In this document: piece after piece, positions 23,914-35,563 of the stretch
Layout: every line of letters starts with the position of its first letter
Position numbering within the stretch: the stretch's first letter is position 1
DNA from: Conoideocrella luteorostrata
Taxonomy: Eukaryota > Ascomycota > Sordariomycetes > Hypocreales > Clavicipitaceae
Direction of reading: 5' to 3'
Length of the DNA: 64,000 nt
NCBI GenBank assembly: GCA_032433595.1
Contig: JASWJB010000145.1
Coordinates: 35,869-99,868 of the forward strand
Notes under the pieces: generated by a model
The model's input: the letters and a program-made list of their open reading frames with translations, nothing else
What the model was told of the DNA's origin: nothing
The model's database searches: none
Program-made: the position numbers and the translations under genes

Positions 23914-25370
23914 CTACACCTTGCCCTTGTATTTCTTCTCGAACTCCTCACGCTCCTGCTGCTTGCGGGTCTCCTCCAGCCTTCGAATCAGCTCTTTGCG
24001 CTTCTTCTCAGCCTTGTCTTGTTCAGTGCCGCTGTATGAGCCGGTGAGATTGCTAACTTGATCAGAGAGACCCTTTTTCATGTCATTAAGGTTGGAGTTG
24101 AGACGCTCTCGGAGACCAGCCTCGGGGCCACTGGCAGCACGGGGAGCTTCGTATGCAGTTTGGTTCTGTGTGGAGGTCTCAGTGGGATGGGGAGGGAGGC
24201 CAACCATGCGGCGGATAATGACGTTGTTAAGGGTCACGGCAGTGATAAGAGTGGCAGCGCCGAGGGCGACAGTCATGAGATTGACGGCCGCGGAGAGGAA
24301 CGATGTGGCAATGAAGCCACCAACGCCGAAGATGTACATCATTGTTTTCATCATCTTCCTTTGTTGCTCTGGTGTATACTTGGCATTTATCTATGGTGTT
24401 TGATTGAACGTTAGCTGGTGCTAGAATCATGGATTCGGAAAGGTGTGGTAGGTTGACGTACGGCGAGAGCTCCAATCATGAGAGCAGTACCCGCCGCAGG
24501 AAGGATGAAGTAAGGATCTGTGGCCGTCAAGTCTGTAAACCACAGAAACCCGGCATTCTCCATAGCCGGCACAGGAACATTGGTCATGCCACTGACAATT
24601 CGGAATAGACCAAACGTAAAGGGAATCTGTCCAAATGACCACAGCATGCCCCAATTGCTGGCGCCATACTGCTCCTTGAGCATTTTATTCAAGAATTGGC
24701 CCTTTTGCCGGGATTCCATGTCTCCATTCTGGACACTCTGCTGTATCAACTTCATGGCCTCCTTCGATCTAGGGTCCTTGCGCAAGTTCTGCATCACAGC
24801 GTTGAATTTCAAGCTCCGGATCTGGGGGTAGAACATGAGACAGCGCAGGGTCACTGCCGTAACCATGATGGAGGCGCCCCATCCGAGGCCGGTGTATATG
24901 TGCATGTGTTCGAGGGCCCATTGCATGACAGACGTGGGACCCCATCCAAAGTCAAGGCCCAAGGCGCTGAGGTATCCGATTTGTTCAGGCATGTTGAGGA
25001 TATCCTGGCCGTTGACAATGTCTGAAATGGAGGAGAGGTCGAGTTCGGAAGTTGACACGGCGGGTTCGGTAGGCGACGTGGGGAGAGAGTTTTCGGGCGT
25101 GGGATCGATGGGACGAACGATTTCAGAAGTTGAAGCTGCTTCAGGCTTGGATTCTGCAGCTGCTACGGAGTTGCCCTCCTCCGTCTTCTTCTTGCCGTAG
25201 CCCCAGAGGGAGAATTGACGGGATGCGGTCATACCTCCCAGCACGATGGGGTTGGTGACATTGTGCGTTCGAAGAGGCGAGCTACTCGTCAGACCGGACA
25301 GATTGGTTGGCCGCAAGGAACTGAATTGGCGGCCATTGCTGAGTCGCTGTGATAGGGCACGAGGAGACAT
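23914..25370 (-). CDS. OXA1: Mitochondrial inner-membrane insertase OXA1
   Basis: This is an OXA1/YidC/Alb3-family insertase that inserts mitochondrially made and some imported proteins into the inner membrane. Exons 25370-24462 and 24390-23914 flank a 71-bp intron, giving 461 residues. The N terminus is rich in Ser/Arg and looks like a mitochondrial presequence (MSPRALSQRLSNGRQFSSLR). Hydrophobic segments lie at about 150-182, 240-262 and 287-303, with two more just after the intron. The matrix tail ends in a basic coiled coil (EKKRKELIRRLEETRKQQ...), as in the ribosome-binding tail of OXA1. Failing to splice would stop the protein before the last membrane segments. Confidence 0.95.
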
Positions 25371-26685
25371 CTAGATGGAGTGACGACGGCCTGGTTAGTT
25401 CAGTTCGAACGAGTTTGCTCAATGAAGGGTCGGGTTCGTGTATTATCTTACGGCACATCGACCTTGGATCTGCCCCCGCAACCCCCATGAGGGCCCGGAG
25501 CGCACAATTGCTCGGCTGGGAAGCATTGCGGCGTGGTTGTAATTTCGAAAAGGACGGAGCATCACACGACAAGATTCCCCCCCATCGGCTTTCCTGAGCT
25601 TTGATGTTGCTTGCTGGACCTTTTTTTTTGGCTTCTGGGAGCATAGCGCCGGATAATTGTCGGTCGGGCGGAATTGGCTCGGATTTTATGGTTCCTGTGC
25701 TAGGTGTCAGGGTCCAACCAAGAGATGTTATCGATAAGCCGTTTGACGTGCAATTATTCACGTATGCCTAGGTACGGAGTACATTCATGACGAGGTCCAA
25801 GCAATTGTTACGTACTCGTATAAATTTAGTGAATGGGATTTTTACTGGTTGCTGTCGTCAACATCTTGGCCTGCTGGCATTCACAATCAGTTACGTAGGT
25901 GAGCAGGCGTGGTGGTCTCCATCCCCAAGAACGTCAAATTCTTGTCCTCCTGGGAGTCAAAAAACTTCAAAATGTTTGCAGAGATTCCTAACATCTCGTC
26001 ATCTTTGTAGCTCTTATAACAAAAAAAAATAAGGGAAGAGAAAGACTACAATTCCTGCAATAGCCTATGTACAATAAGTGTTGTGTAAAATTTAGGGTTT
26101 GTTCAGGATATATATGTCCGGGCTCCAAGCACACACATCGCTGTAAATTTTCATGCAGGCCTTCTTCGTCAATAGTTCCCCCAGGGCTTTCCGAATTATT
26201 AAACTAGTAATTCACTAGGCAAGTGCACATGCATTTGGATATATCTATATAGACTGATTAAACAATCGAAGTTGTTGATGCAAAATGAGTCGAAGCACGA
26301 ATTCACTGGTACCCAACGAAGCAAACATGATCTGGAGAAATAACTTTTCGCTGTCGAGTTGAAAGATCAAGTACATTCTCGCCACACACATTGGATGATA
26401 TGAGGGGTTTACTTTCTAGAGATGCCACGAACAACGGGTATATACATGGAACATACTCTCCTTCCAAGCCTGCTACCTGATCCATTTCACTCTACCTCTA
26501 CAAGCTCTCTTTTCCTACTCTTTTGAGAATAATCATACGAATTCAATGTAGCAACTCCAGATGCTGATGTATTCCCAAAAGGATGGTTCGGGTGCGCAGC
26601 CCGAGCCAAATGCGGGTGTTCCAACGCGTTTGGCTGTGGTAATGCTCATGATAAACTTCCAACCAATTTTCTAAAGGCGACTTTT
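25371..26685. other. Upstream region of OXA1 and 3' flank of MIM1
   Basis: This 1.3-kb stretch contains the OXA1 promoter and the 3' side of MIM1. A perfect TACGGAGTA copy lies at 25773-25781. No convincing gene is seen. Confidence 0.5.
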
Positions 26686-27190
26686 TTATTCCAGACTTGC
26701 CAAGTCGTCCAATGATGGGCCAGGGCTCTGACGTCTCTCTCGAACCTCGATACCAGGTCCTATGGCATGCGCTCGCCGTCGGCTCATGGGGAAGACCTGG
26801 GATGGAAAGTTAGTTCAGCATAAGCAGCCTCTTTGATGTTGAAAATCTTATGACAAGCCAAGAACGTCACAGCAGCAATGTGAGGCAAAGGTTGTCACTG
26901 CAGCACCAAGCGAGACATACCTTGGTTCCTCCCCAGCCTAATCGGAATGCGGCCTCATGAGCAAACAGCTCGCCGAAACCAAGCATCATTCCGTTGATGA
27001 ACGGCAGCAAGAGATTGATAGCAACGCCCCGTATTAATGACCACGCGGTAGGTGGCTTGTAGAGAATGATAGGTGAGCCCGAGGATGCGGGAGATGTGGA
27101 GAGCTCCTCGCCAGGGGAGTACTGCTCGCTGTCGGAATGCATGGTGATGCCAGACTCGGCGAGGTGACTCGAGGGGTCTTCTGCAGCCAT
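26686..27190 (-). CDS. MIM1: Mitochondrial outer-membrane insertion factor MIM1/TOM13
   Basis: This is a small outer-membrane protein that helps insert helical outer-membrane proteins and assemble the TOM complex. Exons 27190-26921 and 26796-26686 are separated by a 124-bp intron. They give 126 residues with an acidic Ser-rich N terminus and the hallmark central block KPPTAWSLIRGVAINLLLPF, then NGMMLGFGELFAHEAAFRLG. The second exon adds VFPMSRRRAHAIGPGIEVRER and the end LDDLASLE. I chose the ATG at 27190. The frame stays open upstream to 27397 and has another ATG at 27330, so a longer N terminus is possible. It lies next to OXA1, another mitochondrial insertase. Confidence 0.9.
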
Positions 27191-27786
27191 TGTATGCGGT
27201 GTGTTGACTGTATCTGCTAGAGACGATGCGGTTACTCGTTGACGTGCCACTAGTTGCGCGGGCGCGACAAGGCGAGAGTCCGACTCGATGGGCGTACGAC
27301 AACGTTGAGCGGGTTGCAGCTCAGCATTCATGAGACTCAGATAAGTGTTAGTGTTCGGGGTGATTGTCGCCGCCAGCCAGCCACTACGCGGTTCCACTAG
27401 TGTACCGTTATGTAATCAGACGCATTGCGTTGCAGGTGCCGGGGCATGGCTAGTTACTACTACCCAGTTGGCGGGGTCCCAAGACTAGGCAATTCATACT
27501 GCGGAGTACGGAGTAAGTACCTTGAGCTTCTAACTCTGGAGCCATGACGAGTGACGAGGTCCCGCTGCCTGCTTAAATATTCTGTAGACTTCCATCAACC
27601 CTGAAACTCAACCAGACGCCTACACAGTCCTCGTATTTTGACGCCATCTGGCCGAGCCGTACACACAAGCTCGCAGTTCTCCAATTCCGTAATCTATTTT
27701 ATCAACTTGAGCGAAACCAAACTCCTTCCGCCTACTCGTTTATTACACAACTCGGCCGCCCCACGCTATCGACATCGCCATACACG
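27191..27786. promoter_or_regulatory. Divergent region MIM1/SHP1
   Basis: This is 596 bp between divergent start codons, holding both promoters. A perfect TACGGAGTA copy at 27507-27515 overlaps a partial second copy. Confidence 0.6.
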
Positions 27787-29165
27787 ATGGCTAACGACGA
27801 CCAGAGCACTCCCAGCCGGGATGAACTGGTGCAGCAGATTGTTGGCATGTGCAATATTACACCAGAAAAAGTATTTCATGCTACCCATGAGCTTTCAAGG
27901 AACCACAGTTTCTAACATAATGCGCAGGCCATACAATACCTCGAAGCAAACCAGTGGGATCTCATTGCCGCCTGCAACAGCTACTTCCAAGATGACGATG
28001 AAGAAAAGATGCAGGGAGAATCTAGCTCTACTGTCCCTGAATCCGAATATACCGGCCCTCGCACCCTCGACGGCCGTCCTGCCCCCCCATCAGCCTCTTC
28101 TAGCCGAGGTAGAAGTCAGCCCAAATCGCAGCCGAAGAGGAAGGGTGTTGCGACGTTAGGCTCGCTAGGAGGCGGCCATCAGCACGATGATGATGCCGAT
28201 GATGACGATGAGGCCGATGAGGCCAATGATAATGATGGCCGTGGGAACCTCTTTGCTGGCGGTGAGAAATCCGGTTTGGCTGTGCAAGATCCATCACAAG
28301 ATGGTGGCCCAAGGAAGATCATCAGTGACATTCTTGCCAAGGCAAAGGCGTGAGTTTTCCTCGAGATGAAGATAATCCGAAAAGGCTTCGTTCGGTTGAT
28401 ATAGCTAACAACCCTGGCAGCAATGCTTCTCGACCGGCTACAAACTCTGACGACCCTGTCTCATCTGGCCCATCTCGCTTTCGTGGCGCCGGTATCACCC
28501 TTGGTGGCGAGGGCATTGAGAGTCGTAGCATCCCTGACCCCCACGGTGGCCCTGATCCGACCAACATAATAACTCAAGAGCGCGTTCTACACATCTGGCA
28601 GGACGGATTCAGCATTGATGATGGTGAACTACGTCGATTTGACGACCCAGCTAATCAAACTGATCTGCAAATGATACGCTCTGGTCGTGCTCCTCTTCAC
28701 CTCATGAATGTACAGCAGGATCAGCCTGTGGACGTCAAGCTACATCAGCATGAAACGCCATACAAGCCACAGCCCAAGAAATACAAGCCCTTTGCCGGTT
28801 CAGGACAGCGTCTAGGCAGCCCTGTCCCCGGTGCGGGATCTGTCAGCTCGGCACCTGCCCCTGCCGCAGCTCCCATATCATCCACAGCATCTTCCACCCA
28901 AGAACCAGTCATCGACTCTGCCCAGCCTACTGTCATGATCAGAATCCAGCTTCCAGATGGAGCACGACTTCCTGCTCGTTTCAACACCACCAGTACGATC
29001 GGGGACATTTACGGATTTGTCCAAGGCGCATCTCCAGAGACAATAAGCAGATCTTGGGTGTTGGCTACGACGTTTCCGAACAAGGAACATACAGACAAGG
29101 GCTTGGTTTTAGGTGATATGCCAGAATTCAAGAAGGGAGGAACTGCTGTTGTCAAGTGGGTATAA
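27787..29165 (+). CDS. SHP1: p97/Cdc48 cofactor SHP1 (p47; UBA-SEP-UBX)
   Basis: This is a cofactor that links the Cdc48/p97 ATPase to ubiquitinated or membrane-fusion substrates. Three exons (27787-27870, 27928-28349, 28421-29165) give 416 residues. An N-terminal UBA-like region (1-50, split by intron 1) is followed by an Asp-rich acidic stretch encoded by a GAT-rich repeat. The SEP domain spans about 218-283 (LHIWQDGFSIDDGELRRFDDP) and the C-terminal UBX domain spans about 336-416. The UBX loop reads FPNK, as in p47, rather than FPR. Length and order fit the family. Confidence 0.94.
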
Positions 29166-29524
29166 AACTTTGGTCAAGACGCACATAGATATATTTATCG
29201 AGGCATAAATGGTACGATAAATCGCCACCGGGGTACAAGGACAGGCATGGGATATTTTTAGCTTTGAAGACACATATAGTTGGCGTCACCCAATGACGGG
29301 ACAAGATGAATTTTCATACATGCGAAATTTCACGCTGATGAGTGAACAGAAATTAAAAGTGATGGTAACTTTCTATTTGCCTGAATCCAATGACCTTCCA
29401 TACGAACACAAACCAAGTGGTATCATCGCTCCGTGACGCCAGAACTTGAAGACATTTTATCGCTTCTCATGCTTATTTGGGGCAAAAAAACCTCGTATTC
29501 TCCGAGTTGAATTTTCTTTTCTTT
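29166..29524. other. Convergent 3' region SHP1/GTR1
   Basis: This is 359 bp between convergent genes. No gene is seen. Confidence 0.5.
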
Positions 29525-30706
29525 TCATGAAGTTGCAGCAGGTATGGCGGATGAGCTGGCAGCCGGTGGCCCGGGACCGTCAAGGAACTTGAAATGTTCA
29601 ATTGCAATCTGACAATTCAGCATGGCCGCGTTGAATCTAGCCTCTCCAGGTGGAAGCACTGCCATTAGGTACGTGTTTGTTGTAAACTTCAAAATGAAAA
29701 GGTTGAACCGCATGCCTGCCTTGTGCTCCATTCGGATGAACTGCTCGGCGTTTCTAGGGGTCCCCGTGAATCGAGAAATGCTTTGCTTGAAGTGCTTCAT
29801 GATATTTGACATGCGCTCCAACCGGTCTTCTGTAGGGTTGCGACGACCCTCGGGTGAAGTCCACGACGACACTGCCAAAAAGGACGTCCTCTCGAATAGA
29901 AGAAGCTCTTCAGCTTCGATGGCCACACCGAGATTGGCGAGGTTTCTTTCGATGACGGCCAGGTTGGGCACTAAATCATGAATGATTGACGCCCATGCTT
30001 TATACAAGCTCTGATCCCAGATCGACGTCGCAAAGGGAGTCAACTCGATGCTGCTGATGTCACCACCAACAGAGTTGGCATACTCCGTAGTCTTTTGCTT
30101 GACGGTACGAACACGATCTTCGTAAACGGATTCACGGCCTGAGGGGACTACGAGGTCCATTTTGTGAATGAGAATGTAGATCTTGGCGGCAGACGAGTAT
30201 TGCAGCAAAGCGGAGAGGATGGAAACATAAGTTGCAAGATCACGGTCTACATCTCGGGATTCAATGTCGAAGACGTAGATTAGGACACCGACACTTGAGA
30301 AAACGTGGACTCGTTGCTGGGATAGGTAGTTCTCCATAAATGCCTCCTGCCCACCACAGTCCCAGAGGTTGAGGGTGAGGTTGCCGAGAAACTTGACGTG
30401 CGAGAGGTCGATATCGATGGTGGCGCCCCTATGTCAGAACGGATGATGATAAGCATAGGCACATGAGGCGTCTGATTGCTAGAGTTGAAAGTTTTTTTCA
30501 GCCAGAGCAAAGCACATGGGCGCGCGCGCTTACAGTCGTCGGGTATCTCGAGCAATGTAGTTGCTAAAGATTATACTTCTCATGCTAGATTTGCCGGATC
30601 CGGACTTGCCCATGAGCAGAACCTTCTTCTTCTTGGGCTTTTTTACCTCATTCCGAATATCTGATACGCCGGTATCAACCTGCGACTGGGAGGGATGGGT
30701 CGCCAT
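29525..30706 (-). CDS. GTR1: Rag-family GTPase GTR1 (TORC1 signalling)
   Basis: This is a small GTPase of the RagA/B group that, with its Gtr2/RagC partner, signals amino-acid sufficiency to TORC1 at the vacuole. Exon 1 (30706-30534) and exon 2 (30428-29525) flank a 105-bp intron and give 358 residues. The P-loop is GKSGSGKS (33-40), the switch II motif WDCGGQ (80-85), and the base-recognition motif is HKMD (146-149) as usual for Rag proteins. The C-terminal roadblock-like half carries the end of the protein. There is no lipidation cysteine, as expected for Rags. The downstream JEN1-like gene is transcribed in the same direction. Confidence 0.95.
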
Positions 30707-31304
30707 AATCTGTTGTCTAACGAAGCTAGAATGAGATAATTAGGCTGAGGGCAGACGGATGGACGTGGGAGAGTGGCAGAACGGAGCAGGTCGAACGTGG
30801 GGTAGCTCGAGATAGCTTGGGCGGTGAGGGGCGGTGAGGGGCGGTGGGTGGGGTTGAGCTGTCAGAATCAAGGCCGCTGTAGTGTTGGTTTCTCCGTGTC
30901 AGAGCTTTGATGAGTTGCATGGGAACCTGGCCACGTGCTGCAACATACGCAGTCTAATATTAACTTATTTCCCTTTGTTCTGGAGAAAAAGAAAGAAAGA
31001 AAGAAAGAAAGAAAGAAAAGAAAAGAGCAAAAAGACACAAAAACCTCTCTTTTTCGAATAGTAACTGATGCCTTCCGTCCACTCGCCATTGTTTTGTATA
31101 GGGTAGTGCATTGCAACCGACGTCTCGGCAGTCTTGTCAACATTCAGTTACATATGTTGTGTAGTCGAAGCTTGGTTCATATAAGGGGCCGCTCATTTTT
31201 ATATTCTTTACAATCCAAATCAAAGTTCGTTCTTATTCGCACTATCGACATCTCTAGTACTAAAATCCATGATTGCTCATTTCTCGTCACACTTCGCCTC
31301 AGAA
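30707..31304. other. Upstream region of GTR1
   Basis: This 598-bp stretch contains the GTR1 promoter and the JEN1-like 3' flank. It holds three direct copies of a GCGGTGAGGG unit (30821-30850) and an (AAAG)n microsatellite. Confidence 0.5.
30984..31026. repeat. (AAAG)n microsatellite
   Basis: There are about nine uninterrupted or nearly perfect AAAG units. The array is likely to vary in length between strains. Confidence 0.9.
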
Positions 31305-32977
31305 TCACTTCGTCTCCTCAATATCTATTCGTCCCTTCTCTTCATCCTCCACCTCAAGCACTTTGGTGGATGCCGCCTCACTTTCCATGCCTGCTACCTT
31401 GTTTTCAAAGTCTCGTCCACGTCGCTCAGGACCCACCATGGTGGTGAAGACAATGCCGAGGGCGATAATGGCAGTGGCGATTCCCATCACCGGACCGTAA
31501 GCCTCGGCCTTGTCCCCGTTAGACAGTGTAACGAAGGTATTCTCAGAAATGGCATTGACAATTTGCGCCGAGGGCGAAGAAATCATGTTGCCAATCTGGT
31601 ATGTCACACCGGGGAATGTAGACCGGAAGGCAACAGGAGAGAGCTCGTTCAGGTGGATGGGGATCACACCCCAAGCGCCTTGCACGAAGAATTGCATAAA
31701 GAAGCCGCTGGCGCTGAGGGAGCGCTCGCCTTCAGGCAGGATCCAGGCAGGGATCATTATGGCCGACGTCAAAGCCGCAACAATAATGGTTCTGCGTCGA
31801 CCTACGAATTGGGACACATAGCCGAGGATGGTACCGCCGACGCAGGCTCCAGCTTTCATTAAGATGGATGCTCTGGAGGCCCCGGCATTGTCCAGCTCCT
31901 TCTGAGTAAGCATGAAGGTTGTGTATGAGTCTTGCGAGGTATGAGAGTAGTAGTTGAACCACGTCATGAGAATGACGCAGTACACGCACATCTTCCACTC
32001 CCCCAAGAGCATACGCTTGGTGTCGCGCCAGAAGGCCCCAGGGCTGCTTGTCTTCTTGCCTAGTTTCTTGGCCTCCAAGAACTGTTGCGACTCGGGGAAG
32101 AAAATACGGATCAGCCCAATGCCGATTGAACCTCCAGCTGCGATAGAAGAAAAAAACGTATTAGCTTGGCTCGAAGCACAATGGAAGGTGGATTAGCATT
32201 TATCATCGTGAAGGACATACCGGCAGCCCAGAAGACGGTCTTCCAAGTGTCGGTCCCACCACCAACGCCAAGGTTGGCGCACGCAGCCAAGACATAGCCA
32301 AATGAATAGCCCTGCTGTAAGATACCCGACATCAGACCACGGGCATTAGATCTAGCCAAGAGAATTGGGGGTTAGTGCGCCGCCTTCAATACAAGGGGGA
32401 TCAAAGTAAATACGTACGGACACTGCTCGAGAGCCATGGCAATAGCATTACCGTATACACCTCCCATGAACAGACCAAACAAGCTTCGGACTGCCAAGAA
32501 CTGGGAGAAGGTTGTGCTGTAAATGGTGGCAATTTGGAGGAAGCCTAGGATCAACATGTTGGCAACCATGGGCCATTTGCGGCCCCATTTATCGCCTGCT
32601 AGACCGAAAGCTGCAGCGCCAACAGATCGAAGAAGAAGTGTCAACGTGATGGCAGCTGTGATGTCAGACTTGCTGCGGTTGTAGTATTTGGATAGTTTCA
32701 CGGTCTGGATAGAGAGGGCGTGGAAGTCAAAGGCATCGGCTGTCCATGAGAAAAAGCCAACGAGGAAGAATAGCCAATTCTTCGCTGACAGCTGTGCGAA
32801 TAAGCTGATGGGATTAACAAAGCGATCAGGTTCTCTCCATTCGCAGCGTGTCTCTCCATATTCGTTGGACAGGACGACACGCTGCCGCCAGATGAACAAA
32901 TCGCGAAAAGATTGTTTGGCTGTGGGAATGATTCCCTTAGCCAGAGGGTCGGCCGGCTCACTCTCTCTTGGTGCCAT
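31305..32977 (-). CDS. JEN1: JEN1-type monocarboxylate/proton symporter (MFS)
   Basis: This is a plasma-membrane major-facilitator transporter for lactate, pyruvate or dicarboxylates. Three exons (32977-32418, 32351-32221, 32137-31305) give 507 residues with about 12 hydrophobic segments. The sequence N-Y-Y-S-H-T-S-Q-D-S-Y-T-T at 292-304 matches the Jen1 substrate-recognition motif NXX[S/T]HX[S/T]QDXXXT exactly. MFS loop signatures such as GDKWGRKWP and FVGRRR are also present. The N-terminal cytosolic region ends in a conserved WREP segment. The frame remains open upstream to an ATG at 33028, so 17 more residues are possible. Choice of substrate (mono- or dicarboxylate) cannot be told from sequence alone. 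Confidence 0.92.
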
Positions 32978-33764
32978 TCTTGCGCGTCTGAATGAGACAC
33001 CTGGTATGGTTACTTGGTGGAAAGACAACAGATCAAGAATATCAAACTACTGCAGTCTAACAAAACCAAGAAGAAAGAAAAGAGAAAAAGATAGAGGTAA
33101 CTGGCTCTTCTCTTATAAGTCAACTACCGTCTAGAGGTACGTAGGAGAGAGATGAATCGAATTGGAAGACTATCGGGCAAAGATAACAAGCAGGGTGTCA
33201 GGAATATATATAGTTAAGTTTGACGAAGTGGACTCCCCAACCTTTGCAGCCCGCGCATGTAGCTTCAAAGTCTGTGAGACTTGGATAACGCCAGAGGCTC
33301 CTCAGGCGTTTGCTGGGGCAACAGGGTGTTTCTAACGTCATGTGCATGATGATCCTTGAAAGAAGGGCTCAACAATGCACTGTCTCTATATCTGTGTGTG
33401 ATACGGGCACAGAACAGCAGACAAAATTACGGAGAATCATGAGCAACCCCCGTCTTACACACCCACATTTTCCGGTTCCGACCGCCACATCACCTTCTTG
33501 TACACGTTAGTGCTGGCTAGTGAATGGAATCTGGGGAGATCTCAGAGTGACTCCGTATTGCATCCCTGGACGAATTCTAACATGGATCCTGCCAGCCACT
33601 AGCGACAGAGTGCCATGATCCTTTGAAGGCGGGTGGGGGGAGGCTACATAGCGGAGGAGGAGGAGAAGGACAACCAACAGGAGCAGCAGGCGTCTCTCAG
33701 CCTCGAGTTTGATTTCCGTTGTCCCGGTTGGCTAAAAACGCGGCTTAGCCAGCCAGGTTCTCCG

Positions 33765-34038
33765 TACGGAGTACTCGGTACGTTGAGGAGACAGAGACAT
33801 ATCCGCCCGTCAGCAATTTGATGCATTTTTGGTTTAGACGGGACATCTGGATGTGGGGATATGGTGCCCAAGTTTGCGCGGCGAGGACAGTCTCGAACGG
33901 GGCTGGTCTACTTCTCAAACTTACATGGATAATTTAAGCTTGCTTTCAAAGGAGCGGCATTCTGCCCTACAATACCCTACGGAGTACGGAGTACTAATCA
34001 CCACAATAACCAGCAGTGCTCCGTACTCCTTACGGAGT
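33765..34038. repeat. Cluster of TACGGAGTA motifs
   Basis: There are three perfect copies at 33765-33773, 33978-33986 and 33985-33993 (the last two overlap). There are also imperfect forms at about 34018-34038, some inverted so that short palindromes such as CTCCGTACGGAG are created. Confidence 0.8.
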
Positions 34039-35542
34039 GGTCTGTACATGCGGTATCTAGTTCACTATCCCGGCCCCCAGCTCGGAGTTGGTAGAGCCAC
34101 ATACTGCTCAGACAATACTTACTCCATGCGGGGCAACGGCAGTCTCGAAGGACCAATTCCCAGCTGCAGAATTTGCCATTCACCTGACGTGCAATGTAAT
34201 CTCTGCCCAGGTGGACGGAGACTGAGTGGAGGGTTGCAGCCGCGCGGATTGGACTCAGCTTGCTGGCAAAACAGCTGATGGAGCGGGGGGCCAGTCAGCA
34301 GGATCATGCTTTTTTTTTTGACTCTGTTTGGATTTGCTTCACGAGGAATAAGCTTAAGCAACGCCTAAAGCCCTCCGAGACAACCACGGTCTAGCCTCCC
34401 AACCACGCTTGGTTCCATGGAGCCTAGCCTTGGGAGTGCTCCGTAGATGCCTGTGAGAAGCTGGGGGTGGCGGGAGAGCAGGAGAGCAGGAGAGGAGGGA
34501 GGACCTCACGGCCGCCGCTTGTGCGGTGGTGGTGGCAGCTGCTGTTACTCTGCGTGTCTGTCTCCGACGGCCATGGCCATCACGTACATTAGCTACTTGT
34601 CCGGAGGGCCGCCTGTCCTGAACTCGGTGCAATTCGCTCGAGCTGCTTTGGCGTGGCTGCATATGGCTGAATGCCGCCATGCAGCCAATCGCGCCACCGA
34701 CATAGGGATCCGGCAATTGGCCACGATGCAATCTTGATGTGTGCGTACATACGGCAGGATATGGCTTTTTTTTTCCCTTTCCTCTTTGGCGCGCGATACA
34801 CCACGAAAAATCGTGCTTGCGGAGCATGATGGCGATTGCACGAAACGAAACCACATCTACATGTACGTCAAAACAAAGTTTGACACTGGCTCAAGCACGA
34901 GTACGACATGGCCCAGCATAGCAACGATTAAATTACCCCAGAGTTCCTGACATTTGCATGGTGAGGTTGCAATACTGCCCACAAAACAGAACAAGGCCTT
35001 CGGGGTATTGATGGGCCTCGTTGGTCTGTGTCTCATCTGAAAGAAACCAAACACCAGCTTCGTAGTTGCAATAAAACACTGCCAATTGCTTTGCGTTGTG
35101 AAGCAATAGCCCCATAAAATGCCTCCCTATGTGACGCTCCACAGGGAGGTCCCTTTTCCTCCGTCGCAATTGCGCGAGACAGAGCTTTTTTGTCTTTGTT
35201 TGTTATCACCTCTTTAATTAGCCTGCCTTCCAGCCTACATGTATGTGTGTATGGATGCGTGCATGATCGATGCTGCATTGTATCTACAGCACATTCTCTG
35301 CACACTCGGTAACAGGTTGTTCAACGTTTGACGCCATCGTCTTATTCCTGGACGCCAGCGCCCGCACCGAGTCATTCTTCAGTGTGCGTGCACCATGCGG
35401 GGATCTACGGGGGACGGACATGGTTCTTTTCCATTTGGATTCTTGGCACACGGCTAACTGCTTCATTATCATTTCCGGCTGCAGTGTCCCCTCCGCAAAA
35501 AAGCTCTTCGCTTCGCATTATCTTTGGTCTGTATCTCCGTGC

Positions 35543-35563
35543 TCCGTACTCCGTACTCCGTAC
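35543..35563. repeat. Tandem CTCCGTA units (reverse TACGGAGTA)
   Basis: Three head-to-tail CTCCGTA units contain two overlapping perfect copies of the motif on the minus strand, in otherwise unremarkable intergenic DNA. Confidence 0.85.

Noticed and set aside
34354..34854. 166-codon minus-strand frame in the 33-38 kb gap
   Set aside because: Low-complexity Arg/Ser/Pro composition, no recognisable domain and several competing frames on the opposite strand.
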